Assembly: GCA_014529385.2 (NCBI GenBank)
Contig: CM043958.1
Coordinates: 88,679,025 to 88,739,024 of the forward strand
Reading direction: 5' to 3'
DNA length: 60,000 bases
From: Adiantum capillus-veneris
Lineage: Eukaryota; Streptophyta; Polypodiopsida; Polypodiales; Pteridaceae
The notes below the pieces were generated by a model that worked only from the letters and a program-made list of their open reading frames with translations, was not told the DNA's origin and searched no databases. Positions within the stretch are counted from its first letter, which is position 1; each line of letters starts with the position of its first letter. A program made the translations under genes and the position numbers. This document shows, piece by piece, positions 32,356 to 42,254 of this stretch.

Positions 32356-33950
32356 TTACATGATATCCGGCTTTTGCTTTAGGATCTTTCTAATTACAAT
32401 TTTTTGGCGCTTGGCCTTTTGGGGTGGCTCCCTGTTAAGTAAAGTGGTTGTGATTTCTTGGGTTTCATTAACCCCTACAACTTGGTTCATGCCGACATGG
32501 GCAATAAGGCGCCCGCAAAAGTTTACACCAAAAGTGGATATTGCAAAATCTTTCTTTACAAGCACTACAAGGTTGGCCGTTTGGGCAAGTGTTGTTAAAC
32601 ACAACGCCTTGGAGAGTGAACGGAGAGCAAAAATGTTGTAGCGAACATTGGGAGAGTAGTCGGCATGGACAAACACCATGACACCAGTGGGAAGTGTGCC
32701 GAGGTAGTGAGCAAGTGCCGCTTGAGGTCCGAACGGCGTCCTCCTCCCCCCTGACCGTTGCGCCCAGGCGTCAACCTCCAGAACATCCTACAGAACATAG
32801 GTTTTCTGAGATATGGCACAGAATTATCATATAACATTAACAAAATCATTTGTAACAATCAAATGTAAGTGAGCATCTATACCTCTTGTCTACGATCCTC
32901 CTCATCGGCATCCGGGTGCAAGTAAAGATCCACGCTTGACTTCCCCTTTGGATCAAGCAAAACAGGTGTTGCAGTAGCTGGTGGTGAATCCACTCTTGCG
33001 AGTTTAGCCAAACACATGGCTTGCACGGCCACAAACTCCTCCTCAGAGACCTTGGCCTGCTCGGCCGCTGCCACCTCGTCTTGTGCGATCGCCACTGTGT
33101 CCGCCAAAGTATTCCCCATGTGCAGTAGGAGATCATCGTCATGGGAGGTGGTGGTATCAAGATCAAACTTGCCATGGTCATCGAGGATGGCGAAACACTC
33201 ATCCATGTGAAGCTCAAAGGATTTCTCTAGATCGTGCATAAACACAAACTCCTCCCCACCCACCACAATGGAGGAGAAGCGGGTAATCTCTACCTCAGGG
33301 ATGGCATCCCGAGTGGTGGTTCCTTCTTGCGGTTCAGAGGATGAACCGACTGATGGAGAGGCCTCCAAGAGGCCTTGAATCCCTACGGGGTAGGTCAAGG
33401 CAAGCGTCCTCTCCTCTGCGGATGAGTCAATGGCGGGGTCCTTCACATCAGCCAATACCCTGCCGATCTGCAAGTGAGGTAGCACTACGTCAGGGCCTGA
33501 TGGGCACTCGTGAAGGAGGAATATCATTATGGCCTGAAGAGAGAAAAAAGTGTTTCCGATCCTTCCCTTACGCATTGCTCGCACATCATCAGCTTCAAGC
33601 CGCACATATTGTCCAGCGGGTTGTGCTATGGTGGCAAAGCGTGCAAGCCGCTCATGAAATGGCCTGTCCCCTTGGTAGATGTGGTGGAGAAGGCCTTCAG
33701 GGACCCATTGCCCTGGCCGGTTTGGTAACTCAACAATGAATCTCCCCATGCACGTGGAAATGTATGAAGTAATGTGCTCAAGAGATTGAGAGTGGAGGGT
33801 CAAGGCGGTTTCCAAATCGGGTTGGGTTGTGAAAAATGCTTGAAGCTCAGGGCGATTTGCATGCCCAACCTCATTAAGGAATGCATCTAAAGCACTAGTA
33901 GCAGTCATTTCTTCTCTTTGCGTGATTGGGTATGCTAGGTCTCTCTGCAA
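32356..33950 (-). CDS. Unknown protein, two exons (~499 aa), cargo of the insertion
   Basis: Minus-strand exon 33950-32883 is joined in phase (CAAGAG|GTATAG ... CTGTAG|GATGTT) to 32787-32356 through a 95-bp GT-AG intron, with no stop or frameshift. The start ATG gives MQRDLAYPITQREEM. The N-terminal half is mostly helical with short hydrophobic stretches (NTFFSLQAIMIFLLHE). The middle is acidic and Ser/Thr-rich. The C-terminal exon (GVMVFVHADYSPNVRYNIFALRS...LVVLVKKDFAIST) looks like an ordered alpha/beta domain and ends in a basic tail (PQKAKRQKIVIRK). No family was recognised. It is convergent with the H3-like gene. Its intactness beside a broken transposase makes it a candidate partner or a host gene fragment. 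Confidence 0.6.
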
Positions 33951-34277
33951 TGCTGGGATGAAAATGGTGAAATGAGGAGGTGGTCCTCCTTATATAGACA
34001 TATTCCATCTCGATAAAAAATAAAAAATATGCATTTAAAAAATAAATTTACACCACCTTAAAACTCAAGTACAACACCTTAAAACTTTTCAAAATCTTTA
34101 ATAAAATATCCAATATATAAACAATTAAAGTTACAAGCCAATTCACTTAGACAAGATGATTTCGTCTGTAGCCCAATCTTTGTAAACAAGCATAGTGGCC
34201 TCCATCCGCCTTCCAATCTATACAACCAAAAATGGCCAATCAAAATACAAAAACCCACAAAAAATAAGGAAAGGTAG

Positions 34278-35389
34278 CTAAGCAAGCACAAAGCAGTCCT
34301 TGCGTTGTTCTAGTTTGAAACTTGCATTACCGACATCCTCGAATCCCATTATGACAAAGTGTTCCCGAAGATTGGCAAGAGTCCAATGCTGATTCACTGC
34401 AACCACCTCCACCTCGTTATTGGGCATGCGGACATGAATTTCAAAGGATTGAATCTCTTCGGCTGTCAGCTGCAAGGGTATCCTTTTGCCACGTTTGTGC
34501 ATCCACCTCTCATAGATAACCGTGCATACAAGGTGCACCTTGCTTTCAAATACCGAAGGCAAAGCTGTGTGGGGGACACATTGCACTTATAACGGTCACC
34601 ATCATGCAAACCGTCAACATAGCCCCAATTGACACCTAGAATGGTGTCCATTGCATCTATGTCAACTTCTTTGCCAACAAACATTGTTGGTGTTTCTACA
34701 ATCGGCAGAGAGCGGAATGCATGCACAAACAAATGAATGGGACAATGCCAACTGAGACCCACCGATTTGGTTGCCTTACCAAACTTTAGGGACCCTTGGA
34801 AATCTTGTAGCACCTTGCGCTTGAAATAAAGAAAAGCCCAATGGTCTGGAGTTGGCCATTCTGTACTCTGCAATGAGGGTGTCTCCACGGCTTCTAACCT
34901 ACCATAGCTTTGGCTTGACTTCGGCACCACGTACTTGTGGGAGTACATGAATATTCGCTGCTCGATAAGTTTTTTCGATGCTCGATAAGTTTTTTTGATG
35001 AGACATTAGGAAACATAAGCTCCCCAATGTGAGCATGCACAACCATGAACATGCCTGAGAGGCACTCAAGCAGCTGCTCCTCAACTAAGCTGGATGGAAA
35101 AACATCTTTACAAATGCCCTTAGTTAAACATAATGATCACATAAACGTAAACATGACATATGCATGGGATAGCTAAACCATGAAAACTTACAATGAGGTG
35201 CAAATTGACTTGAAGCTCTCTTGAGGTGGAGCTCAGCTGCACTGTAGACGTTTTGCACGATGGCCACCATTCCGGACTTTGTTTCTTTGAATGCCAATAG
35301 CCGGCCCTTCCAATGACGTTCCAATACGCCTCAACACCGTACACGATGAGGTCCAGCACGTGACGGTTGTTCAACCCCAATAAGAGCGT
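34278..35389 (-). pseudogene. Unknown leftward gene broken by a 20-bp tandem duplication
   Basis: Coding pieces run leftward: LGLNNRHVLDLIVYGVEAYW (from the junction at 35389), VLERHWKGRLLAFKETKSG...AELHLKRASSQFAPH, an intron (GTAAGT at ~35191 to an acceptor near 35091), then FEEQLLECLSGMFMVVHAHIGEL. The frame shifts at a 20-bp tandem duplication (34961-35000) and continues RIFMYSHKYVVPKSSQ...DTILGVNWGYVDG. A second shift near 34580 leads into FESKVHLVCTVIYERW... and a stop at 34278. No known domain. The gene is cut at the right junction, so its 5' end is missing from the insertion. Confidence 0.55.
34961..35000. repeat. 20-bp tandem duplication
   Basis: CTCGATAAGTTTTTTCGATG and a copy with one change stand in direct tandem. 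The unit length is not a multiple of three, so it shifts the leftward reading frame. Confidence 0.9.
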
Positions 35390-35398
35390 ATACCAAAG

Positions 35399-35996
35399 GC
35401 ATTTTTTCCCACTGGGTTTTTTCCTTTGGTCATTCAGGTTCTAGACCCTAATTTGGAAACACCCATCACTATTCTATTGTATATATTCCTTCCATCAAAT
35501 GAAACCAATAAAGAATTTGTTACACGATCTTCAAAGAGATAAAGACTTGGGGCCACATTGTTCTCAACTACGCTTCCACAAGAGCAGCTCTTATCTTCAA
35601 AGATACCAACAAAGCTCTATTGACATATTGGAAAACAAAATCAAATTGGAGATGCCAGTGTACACACTTCAAAGTCTCAAACATTTTGAGATACGAGCTC
35701 CAATAAAAAGTCAACTGCACCAGGAGGCAAAGTATCCAAAAAAGTAGGTATCATCGACCAACTGCACAAATGGAAAGGTAAAGCAGGATGTGCAACAACA
35801 TGCACAAATGCCTCGTCCACAACATCCAAATCATGAAAGAACACATGTTCTTCCATCAAAGGCAAATGGGCACCCTATTTGAACAAGAAAAACATGCTAG
35901 ATATAACTCAATCAAGGAAGGGGGGAGTCACATCAACAAGAAGACCAGACTACAAATGGTCGTGTCAAGGGACGATACGAGCTAGGAAGGGGGGAG
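35399..35996 (+). other. 3' end of the gag-pro element with polypurine tract
   Basis: After the insertion junction the element's frame continues for about 50 codons (FFPTGFFPLVIQ...), then non-coding sequence follows. The words TTTTTTCCCACTGGGTTTTTT are typical of the 3' region of plant LTR elements. The polypurine tract AGGAAGGGGGGAG lies at 35984-35996, directly before the 3' LTR. Confidence 0.7.
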
Positions 35997-36934
35997 TGTT
36001 TGGAGGTGATAACAACATACAAGTGCCCACGTAGCCAAGGCGCCTGTTGGGTCAGCCGGCCAAAGTTTTGATGTGGTCACATTATTTTTCCGATGTTTAA
36101 TACATCAAACCCTGTAAAAGCCTAATGACAATCGTCTATGTCAAGTCTCAGTCAAAGATGTAATTTTTCCAATGATGTATGTAAAGGTCCATGAGAAGTT
36201 GGCCGCCGGTCACTTTAGAAAGCCCTAAGTATATAATACACTAAGGTTAGTGGGAAAGGGGGATCATTTTTTGAAGATAAGTGACTATTGCGTTATGCAC
36301 AGAGAGCTACCTCTTTGCTTCAACTTGTAATCATCGCTTATGTGGCTACGGTAATCCAAATTCAGTTTTTTTTCTTGCATTGTGTTCCTCTTACTCTGCT
36401 CTTTCATTCAAGTGTAAGCATTCAAGATTCGGTGAAGGTTTCAAATGCATCCGTTTAGGCCTTAAATCGTTGTTTTCAGTGTTTATATGCATATTTTATG
36501 TTGTTTTGACCCTAGGAGAGGCTTTAGGGACCTAAAAACGACCCTTTAGGATCATCCGTTCACTGTTTTTGCGTATTGTGAGACGAACGATCGCGATCTT
36601 TGTACCTTTCCAGAATGTTGTGACAGTGATAGGATATGTTCCTGATAGTCCCCTGTAGCTTCCCTTCAAGTTTCGTGCGATTCCGATATGATTTGCATGG
36701 TAAACGGGCGCGATGACTGTAGAGCTGTGTAGAAGGACATAGGCAGATTACTTGGCTTTGGTGCGTTTGATTTGCTTGTAGAGTTAGTAGTTGCATCTCT
36801 TCGAGTTCACTTCATTAGGATTGACACGCTAGTGAGTTTCCATGCCTCATCCAAGTCGCTTCCCCTGTATCGATAATTTTATGTTGATGCTTCAGAGCTA
36901 TGCTATGGACGTCCATCGCGGCGACCCGCAAACA
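35997..36934 (+). repeat. 3' LTR (938 bp)
   Basis: Matches 17911-18934 nearly throughout, without the 86-bp duplication. It ends ...CCCGCAAACA and is followed by CTAGG, the likely target-site copy. Confidence 0.92.
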
Positions 36935-36939
36935 CTAGG

Positions 36940-37053
36940 CCTAGCCATAGACCGACTGAGGAAAGTTTGCAGGCTCCAGCCCAGCAGCTGGTGGCCGAGC
37001 AGCCCCAGGATTTCTATTTTGTTCACTTAAAATCTTTTAAAGTTCATTTTTAA
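36940..37053 (+). pseudogene. Gag-like frame of the outer element, 3' fragment
   Basis: The frame resumes after the LTR element in phase with 17818-17910 and encodes a Gln/Ala-rich stretch (SLQAPAQQLVAEQ, DFYFVH) to a TAA at 37051. No domain is visible. Confidence 0.45.
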
Positions 37054-38097
37054 GTTAGCATTGCATACGTAAAGTTAGGAAGGATAAACTGGCTGAAAAC
37101 GAAAGGTAACTTCCAACGTGCATTGTTTATAATGTAAGAAAGAATTGTTTGGGTTAAAACTGGTTGAAATAGGAAAGATATGATTGATCATCCTTAAGAC
37201 AGCTTGTCTCAAGACACCTCCGACTCCTTGGTATATTTTGATGATAATGATTGGCTTTCTAGCCATGGATAAGTCGATTACCCCCATGACCGATGAGTTT
37301 CTACTCCGTGTCATGTCTTGATGTTTCTACATAAGTTAGGATACCGTTTTTTTATCCTAGGGGAGCCGCCCGGTTGTATGGGCAACTGGTTTGGTGTATG
37401 GGCACCCAGAACCTTGGGTGGGGCTTTATCTACTCCGGATTTGAATAAGGAATGGGTGCCGTTTTCACCCTTAGGTGGTCTTGAGACAAGAAGAGTATTG
37501 GTCATGGTTATTATGGACAATGTTTTGATTGACAGTACCATGTCTTAGGTTTAAAGATGTCTGTTTGCTAAAAGAATGCTTTCAATGTTGTCTTCAAGGA
37601 ATTACTGTGATGGAACGTTAAAAGAAACCACTATTTTAAATGTTAAAACAATGTGATAATAAAATACATGAATCTTGTGTGAGTGTGGGGTGGCAAGTGG
37701 GGATTGACTAAGGTTTTCAATCATGGACGGGTGGACCTGATTAGTCAGGTAACTATCCATCCCTGCGCACTAAAACGTTTAGAAAACTTCTTCACTTGGA
37801 AGAGGAGTCCACCAGTGGCTGTGCCCTCACATCTGTTAGGGGGAAAAAAGCGTTGGTTGAGGATACCTTAGCCCAATTGTGGCAGTTATAGGGCCAAAAT
37901 AGTTTTTCAGACTTTTAATACATTGTCCCGTTTTCGCTGCGAGACAGGACTAGGTCTTCTTCTAAGGCTATAGAGGTAAAGATCTATTCCTTGGATTTGT
38001 CTTGTTTAGAGACTCTGATTTTTATCAAACCTAAAGACCTGTCAAGGATCCCATCCCGATCTTGGTATTGGGGGGTTGGGGATCTCACACCAAAAAA
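37054..38097. other. Remainder of outer element or intergenic; no gene seen
   Basis: Short frames only, with no PBS, LTR terminus or domain. It may be 3' non-coding sequence of the outer retroelement. Confidence 0.4.
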
Positions 38098-38545
38098 ATA
38101 AAACATGCTTTTATATGTCATTCTAAAGCCCTAGGGACCCTCAACAAGAGGGGCCACAAGGACGCGCAAAATGGCCAAACAGGGACCCCTGTTTGGCCAT
38201 TTTGCACGCCCTTGTGGACCCTCACCTACGGCTTTAAAATGACAAATAGGGCCTTTTTTTAATGCATGGCCATGAGATAGAGGTGTAGTGTTTGATGTAC
38301 TCAAAGCAACCCCCCCTTTTTGCTCTGTGTTCAAAGGCTCCGAGCATTCACTATGTAAAATTTTCCTATATCATGTGCGTTCACTATAATGGATTAAAAG
38401 TACCCCTTATAGGCCTTATCTACACATGTTTTATATAAAATCCCTTTTGTTGAACACATGTGCTTTATAAGGAGCCAATTTTTACTTCCTTGTGTCCACC
38501 TCTTGTTCTTGGGAATGTTTTGGTAAAGCCATTTCCTTGGTATTT
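38098..38545 (+). repeat. Dispersed repeat, copy B, containing a long foldback
   Basis: The homologue of 15099-15400 (blocks listed there). At 38118-38243 it forms a 126-bp hairpin. The outer arms are GTCATTCTAAAGCC and GGCTTTAAAATGAC. The inner arms carry GCCACAAGG...GCGCAAAATGGCC and its complement, meeting at CAGGGACCCCTG. It shares the stem word CCACAAGG(G/A)CGCGC with the foldbacks at 31.5 and 32.1 kb. Confidence 0.8.
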
Positions 38546-39210
38546 GAAACCACATGTGACCCCCTATTGTTATAGTATCCAACCAAAGGTTTCTTGATTA
38601 GCAGTTTACATAGGCTCGAGTGGTACATATCTTCTATGTTGACAATGCATGTATCTATAATTTATCACACTTTATCTATCCAAATGAGCTACATGGGTGA
38701 AAGCATGATTAGGTGATACACTTCTTTCCCCTATTTAGGTAAAATTTTGACTCCAAATCTTTAGGTAGATTCAACTTTCAAGTGTGTGAGGATCCCTTAA
38801 ATCAAAGCCTTTTGTGTGTGTGAGCCCAATTTTCAAGCATTCGAGTCAAAATTATTTCACTAGTGCAAGTGGGAAGGTACATACGACTGGGTTTTATTCA
38901 TTCGTAGAGATAATCGAGTGAATATCTGTATGGTGAGTGCATGTTCTTGGGGTTGTAAATTAAAAGGAGGAGTCGGGTCCCACGAGGGAGGAGCAATTGC
39001 AGACGCACGGCATTTACAACCACAAGCAGGAAAGGTCCTGTTTCAGGCCCGGGAGAAGTGTGTTGCACTGGTGTAGCTCAGTCGGTATTGTTCGGTTGAA
39101 GCATACCTTCATATCATGTCCTTTTGCATGATCTACACTCGCAGATAGTGCACATTGTCCACTTGCGTGCCTTTGTAGGAAGTCCCGCGTTGATTCTTCT
39201 GCTTTCAAGC

Positions 39211-42200
39211 AAAATGAAAACGCCTGACCACCAGTGCAAGCGAAAGGCTTCTCCTACGGACACTCAGTCTGCTACTACAGCCACTGCTGAAAAAAATGAG
39301 CAGCCAGTTGCTGGGAATCTCAGCAAAGATTAGTTTGTTTTACTTTCAAATGCAAAAGATTTTTGGTCATTAATGCATGTTTATGTTCATGATTATTGTG
39401 CATGGTATTCAAACTCATACAAGTGCCATAACCATCAATGCCATGCTGCAAAAGTAATTGTTTGTTGTATATCTTTTTTCTTTTGCTACATGTAGGGAAT
39501 TTGTCGAGGTTTGAGTACCCAAAACTGGCAAGATTCTGCCAAAAAAAGGAGGAGTTTGCAGAGGTTTATGGTTTGAGCCAGAGTGGGAAGTTGTGGAATC
39601 ACTTGTCAGCTGGTGACTTGCCAAAATCAGAGTGGCTGACTGTGTTTGATACCCCAAAATATAAAGGCTCAAAGATTTTTCTCAATATGGTGAAGCCTCA
39701 ATTTGTTGATGAATGTAGGCTACTGTTCTATAGGGTGTACCAAGAGCCTCCCAAAAATAATGAAATTTACTTAAAGTTTTCCACATGCTTCGCTTACGAG
39801 AGGTGCTCTGCTGCTAAAGCTGATCAGGAGGCCTATAAGATTGCATGGGCCTTATTTGCAGAGAATGTTAAATTAATCTTGAGGTGTAACCCTGTTGCAT
39901 GGAAGAGGAAGGTAGACACCTTTAGAGACACTCATGGGCCCATCAATGTTATTACCACAGATGATTCCATTCCTGAACCCTCTATGCAAGCCGATGTGAA
40001 GGGAAGGCCAAAGCCGTGCTTTATGTCATTTGTGATCGAAAGGCTTCGCACCAAGATTTTGGATATCCAATCAAACAACAAAGCCGAAGTTTTGAAGAAT
40101 GAGCTGAAGGAGAAAAAGGCTGAATTTCCTAACAAGAGGGATGCGTTGATTCGTAGGGAGGCCACAGCATCTGCTGCCTCCACGATCCAAACAGAAATTA
40201 TGTCCCTGCAAACTAGATATGGGACTCTGAGAGGTGCCAATGCCACTGCTGAGCAACTTGCAGTTGTGGAAGAGCAAATTAATGCCATGTCCAATGCAGT
40301 AAAGCTGATAGAAGAAGATGGCAAAATAGCCGACATGAAGATTGCTGTGGAAATCATAGAGGTAAGTGCTCTTGTTATAAACTATTCTAGGTGCTGTTAT
40401 AAACTGTTCTAGGTGCACTTTAAATATGTTCCAGGTTAATCGTTTAGATGCTATTATAAAAGTCTAGGTGAAATACTAAACAATTCATAGTACCACCAAA
40501 TAGGTCAAAATTCACCTATTAGGTGCTTTTATAAGGGTCTTCATGAAATATTTACCATTCTATAGTACCACCTAATAGGTGAAATTTCAACGTATAGGTT
40601 CTTTTATAAAGCACTAAGTGAAACACCCACCAATCTATAGTAACCCCGAATAGGTGAAATTTTACCAAGGCCACAAACATTAGGTGCTCTGTAAGAGCCT
40701 ACCAAGGTTTTAAAAACTACCTGATAAGTAGAGTTTATACCTAAAATATAATCTCTAGGTGTTCTAAATATATCTAGGTGGCGCAATAAACTGTTCTAGG
40801 TGCTATTGAAAAATAGTTCCAGGTTAAAATAGTTCTAGGTGTTTTAATAAAAGACTAGGTGAAATTCTCACCAACCTAATAGGTGAAATTTCACCTAGTA
40901 GGTGCTTTCATAAAGTTATAGGTGAAATACTAAATATTCTATAGTACCACCTAAAAGAAGAAATTTCACCTAGAAAGGCATCTAACACTAGGTGCTTTGT
41001 AAGAGCCTACCATAGTTTTGAAAACTACCTAATAGGTGGAATTTTACCTATAACATAATCTGTAGGTGCTCTCTAATTGTTATAAACTATTCTAGGTGCT
41101 GTTATAAATTGTTCTAGGTGCTATTGAAAAACTATTCAAGGTTAACATTTTACGTGCTTGTATAAAAGTCTAGGTGAAATACTCACCAGTCTATAGTACC
41201 ACCTAATGAAATTTCACCTATTAGGTGCTTTTATTTAAGACTAGGTGAAATACTCACCATTCTATAGTTCAACCTTTCATGTGTGGCTTTACCTAATATG
41301 TTAAATTTCACCTATCAGGTGAAACTTCACCTATAAAGTGAAATTCCACCTGTAACGTAGAATTTCACCTGTTTGGTGAACTTTCATCTATTTGGTTAAA
41401 CTTTTCCCATTAGGTAAATTTTCTTATGGTGAGCTCATTAATTGTTTTTTGAAGGTATTTCTATGTGTTTTAGTTTACCTTATATCGGACTAAATCTTGT
41501 GGTCTTGCAGAGAGATGTCAACCTCTTGGAAAGCAAATTATCATGTTCCGTGCATTATATGTCATTCTTTGAGAATATGATGAAGCAATTGGCCAATGGT
41601 TGTACTTTGCTTTTGAGTCTTTCCTTCTATGCCCTTGAGGAGGGTCGTAAAAATAGGGCAGCTTTTTATTCAGACTGTGTTTCTTGTGGTGAACCGCTTG
41701 CTGCCACAAATGTCATTGGAGTGTACATGTGGTCATAAATACCACAGTATGTGTTTTGCAACTACACTAGTTTCTAAGCAAGTTTGTGTGTAGTTGGGTT
41801 GCAATGAAAGAATTACTGAGACTGTTAAGTCTATGCTGGTCGGACATAATCCGAGAGCCTCCCCCTACTTTCAAGAGCCAACAGTTTCTGATGTCAAGAT
41901 AGAAGTTTCAGGTATTACTAACAAGCTTGCTCATGTGGAATTGTTGACTGTTGTGAGTTATTCTTTTCACCATTTTGCAGGATGGTCTGATGTAGAGGCT
42001 GCACATCATATGAGCTTTGAAACTGGTCGTGGTTGCACTGAGAATGTTGTTGGTGTTGAAGAAAGGAATGTTTCTGATATTGGAATACCTAGCCCAGGTG
42101 GAGCAGAGAAGTCATGGAGTGATCGCAAAGAATGTTGAGCATGATACTGTCCCCCCTGAATCAATTGTACTTGGTGCAACATCTGAGGTGGATGTAGAAG

Positions 42201-42238
42201 CCATATTGGGTGGCGACATGGACTATGTGTGTCGTTGA
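39211..42238 (+). CDS. Uncharacterised multi-exon gene (helical, coiled-coil protein)
   Basis: A possible first exon (ATG 39211, MKTPDHQCKRKASPTD...) stops at 39331; no clean donor links it onward. Exon 39496-40361 follows the acceptor CTACATGTAG and encodes NLSRFEYPKLARFCQKKEEFAEVYGLSQSG..., a ~150-residue ordered domain with conserved Trp/Cys residues. A long coiled coil follows (ELKEKKAEFPNKRDALIRRE..., ~200-305). The 1149-bp intron 40362-41510 joins in phase to 41511-41738 (RDVNLLESKLSCSVHYMSFFENM...CVSCGEPLAATNVIGVYMWS, stop). Further open pieces at 41794-42238 (CNERITETVKSML..., KNVEHDTVPPES...) look protein-like but need frame changes, so alternative 3' exons or decay are possible. No family recognised. 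The chromovirus inserted 12 bp after the last stop. Confidence 0.55.
40362..41510 (+). repeat. Intron filled with TAGGTGAAATTTCACCTA palindromes
   Basis: The intron is made of variants of the palindrome TAGGTGAAATTTCACCTA, of TTCTAGGTGCT(G/A)TTATAAA and of ATAGTACCACCTAATAGG. The words recur in the same order about three times (near 40370, 40780 and 41075), so a ~300-400-bp higher-order unit exists. Confidence 0.85.
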
Positions 42239-42254
42239 TCCAAAAGATAGTTTC

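Larger units (their letters stand above)
26641..35389. mobile_element. 8.75-kb insertion carrying transposase-like, H3-like and two unknown genes
   Basis: ATACCAAAG occurs immediately on both sides (26632-26640 and 35390-35398). Removing one copy plus the insert keeps the host element's reading frame open, so the 9-bp repeat behaves as a target-site duplication. Inside, rightward genes (transposase-like 27264-30136, H3-like 30278-31141) face two leftward genes (33950-32356, ~35389-34278). No matching terminal inverted repeats were found. The right end begins inside a coding exon, so the insert may be truncated or made of captured segments rather than one intact transposon. Confidence 0.6.
17911..36934 (+). 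mobile_element. LTR element with gag and protease but no visible pol, carrying an 8.75-kb insertion
   Basis: Two LTRs (17911-18934 and 35997-36934) both start TGTTTGGAGGTGATAAC and end GACCCGCAAACA. A tRNA-Asp-type PBS follows the 5' LTR by 1 bp, and a polypurine tract precedes the 3' LTR. The body holds a 2.5-kb repetitive leader, gag, a zinc knuckle, an aspartic protease and a basic C-terminal frame. No RT, RNase H or integrase motif was seen. This gag-only organisation resembles TR-GAG-type non-autonomous elements, which depend on a partner's polymerase. The coding part is interrupted at 26641-35389. Confidence 0.8.
15880..37053 (+). mobile_element. Outer retroelement interrupted by the 17.9-36.9 kb LTR element
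   Basis: A TATA box (15899), a 1.9-kb AT-rich leader with ~150-bp repeats and an ATG-led open frame (17818) precede the inserted LTR element. The frame continues after it (36940-37053). The 5-bp sequences next to the insert are CTGGG (17906-17910) and CTAGG (36935-36939), a target duplication with one change. The full extent and termini of the outer element are not resolved. Confidence 0.5.

Noticed and set aside
26641-35389. Insertion as a canonical Transib with CAC-type inverted ends and 5-bp duplication
   Set aside because: Neither end reads CAC(A/T)(A/G)TG and no inverted repeat pairs the ends; the flanking repeat is 9 bp.
37314-38100. Second LTR of the outer retroelement
   Set aside because: No sequence here repeats the 15.1-16.4 kb region apart from the short dispersed repeat, and no TG...CA termini or primer site were found.
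39062-39110. tRNA-like box A (TAGCTCAGTCGG) suggesting a tRNA gene or SINE
   Set aside because: No box B, no cloverleaf and no poly-A or internal repeat end could be found nearby.
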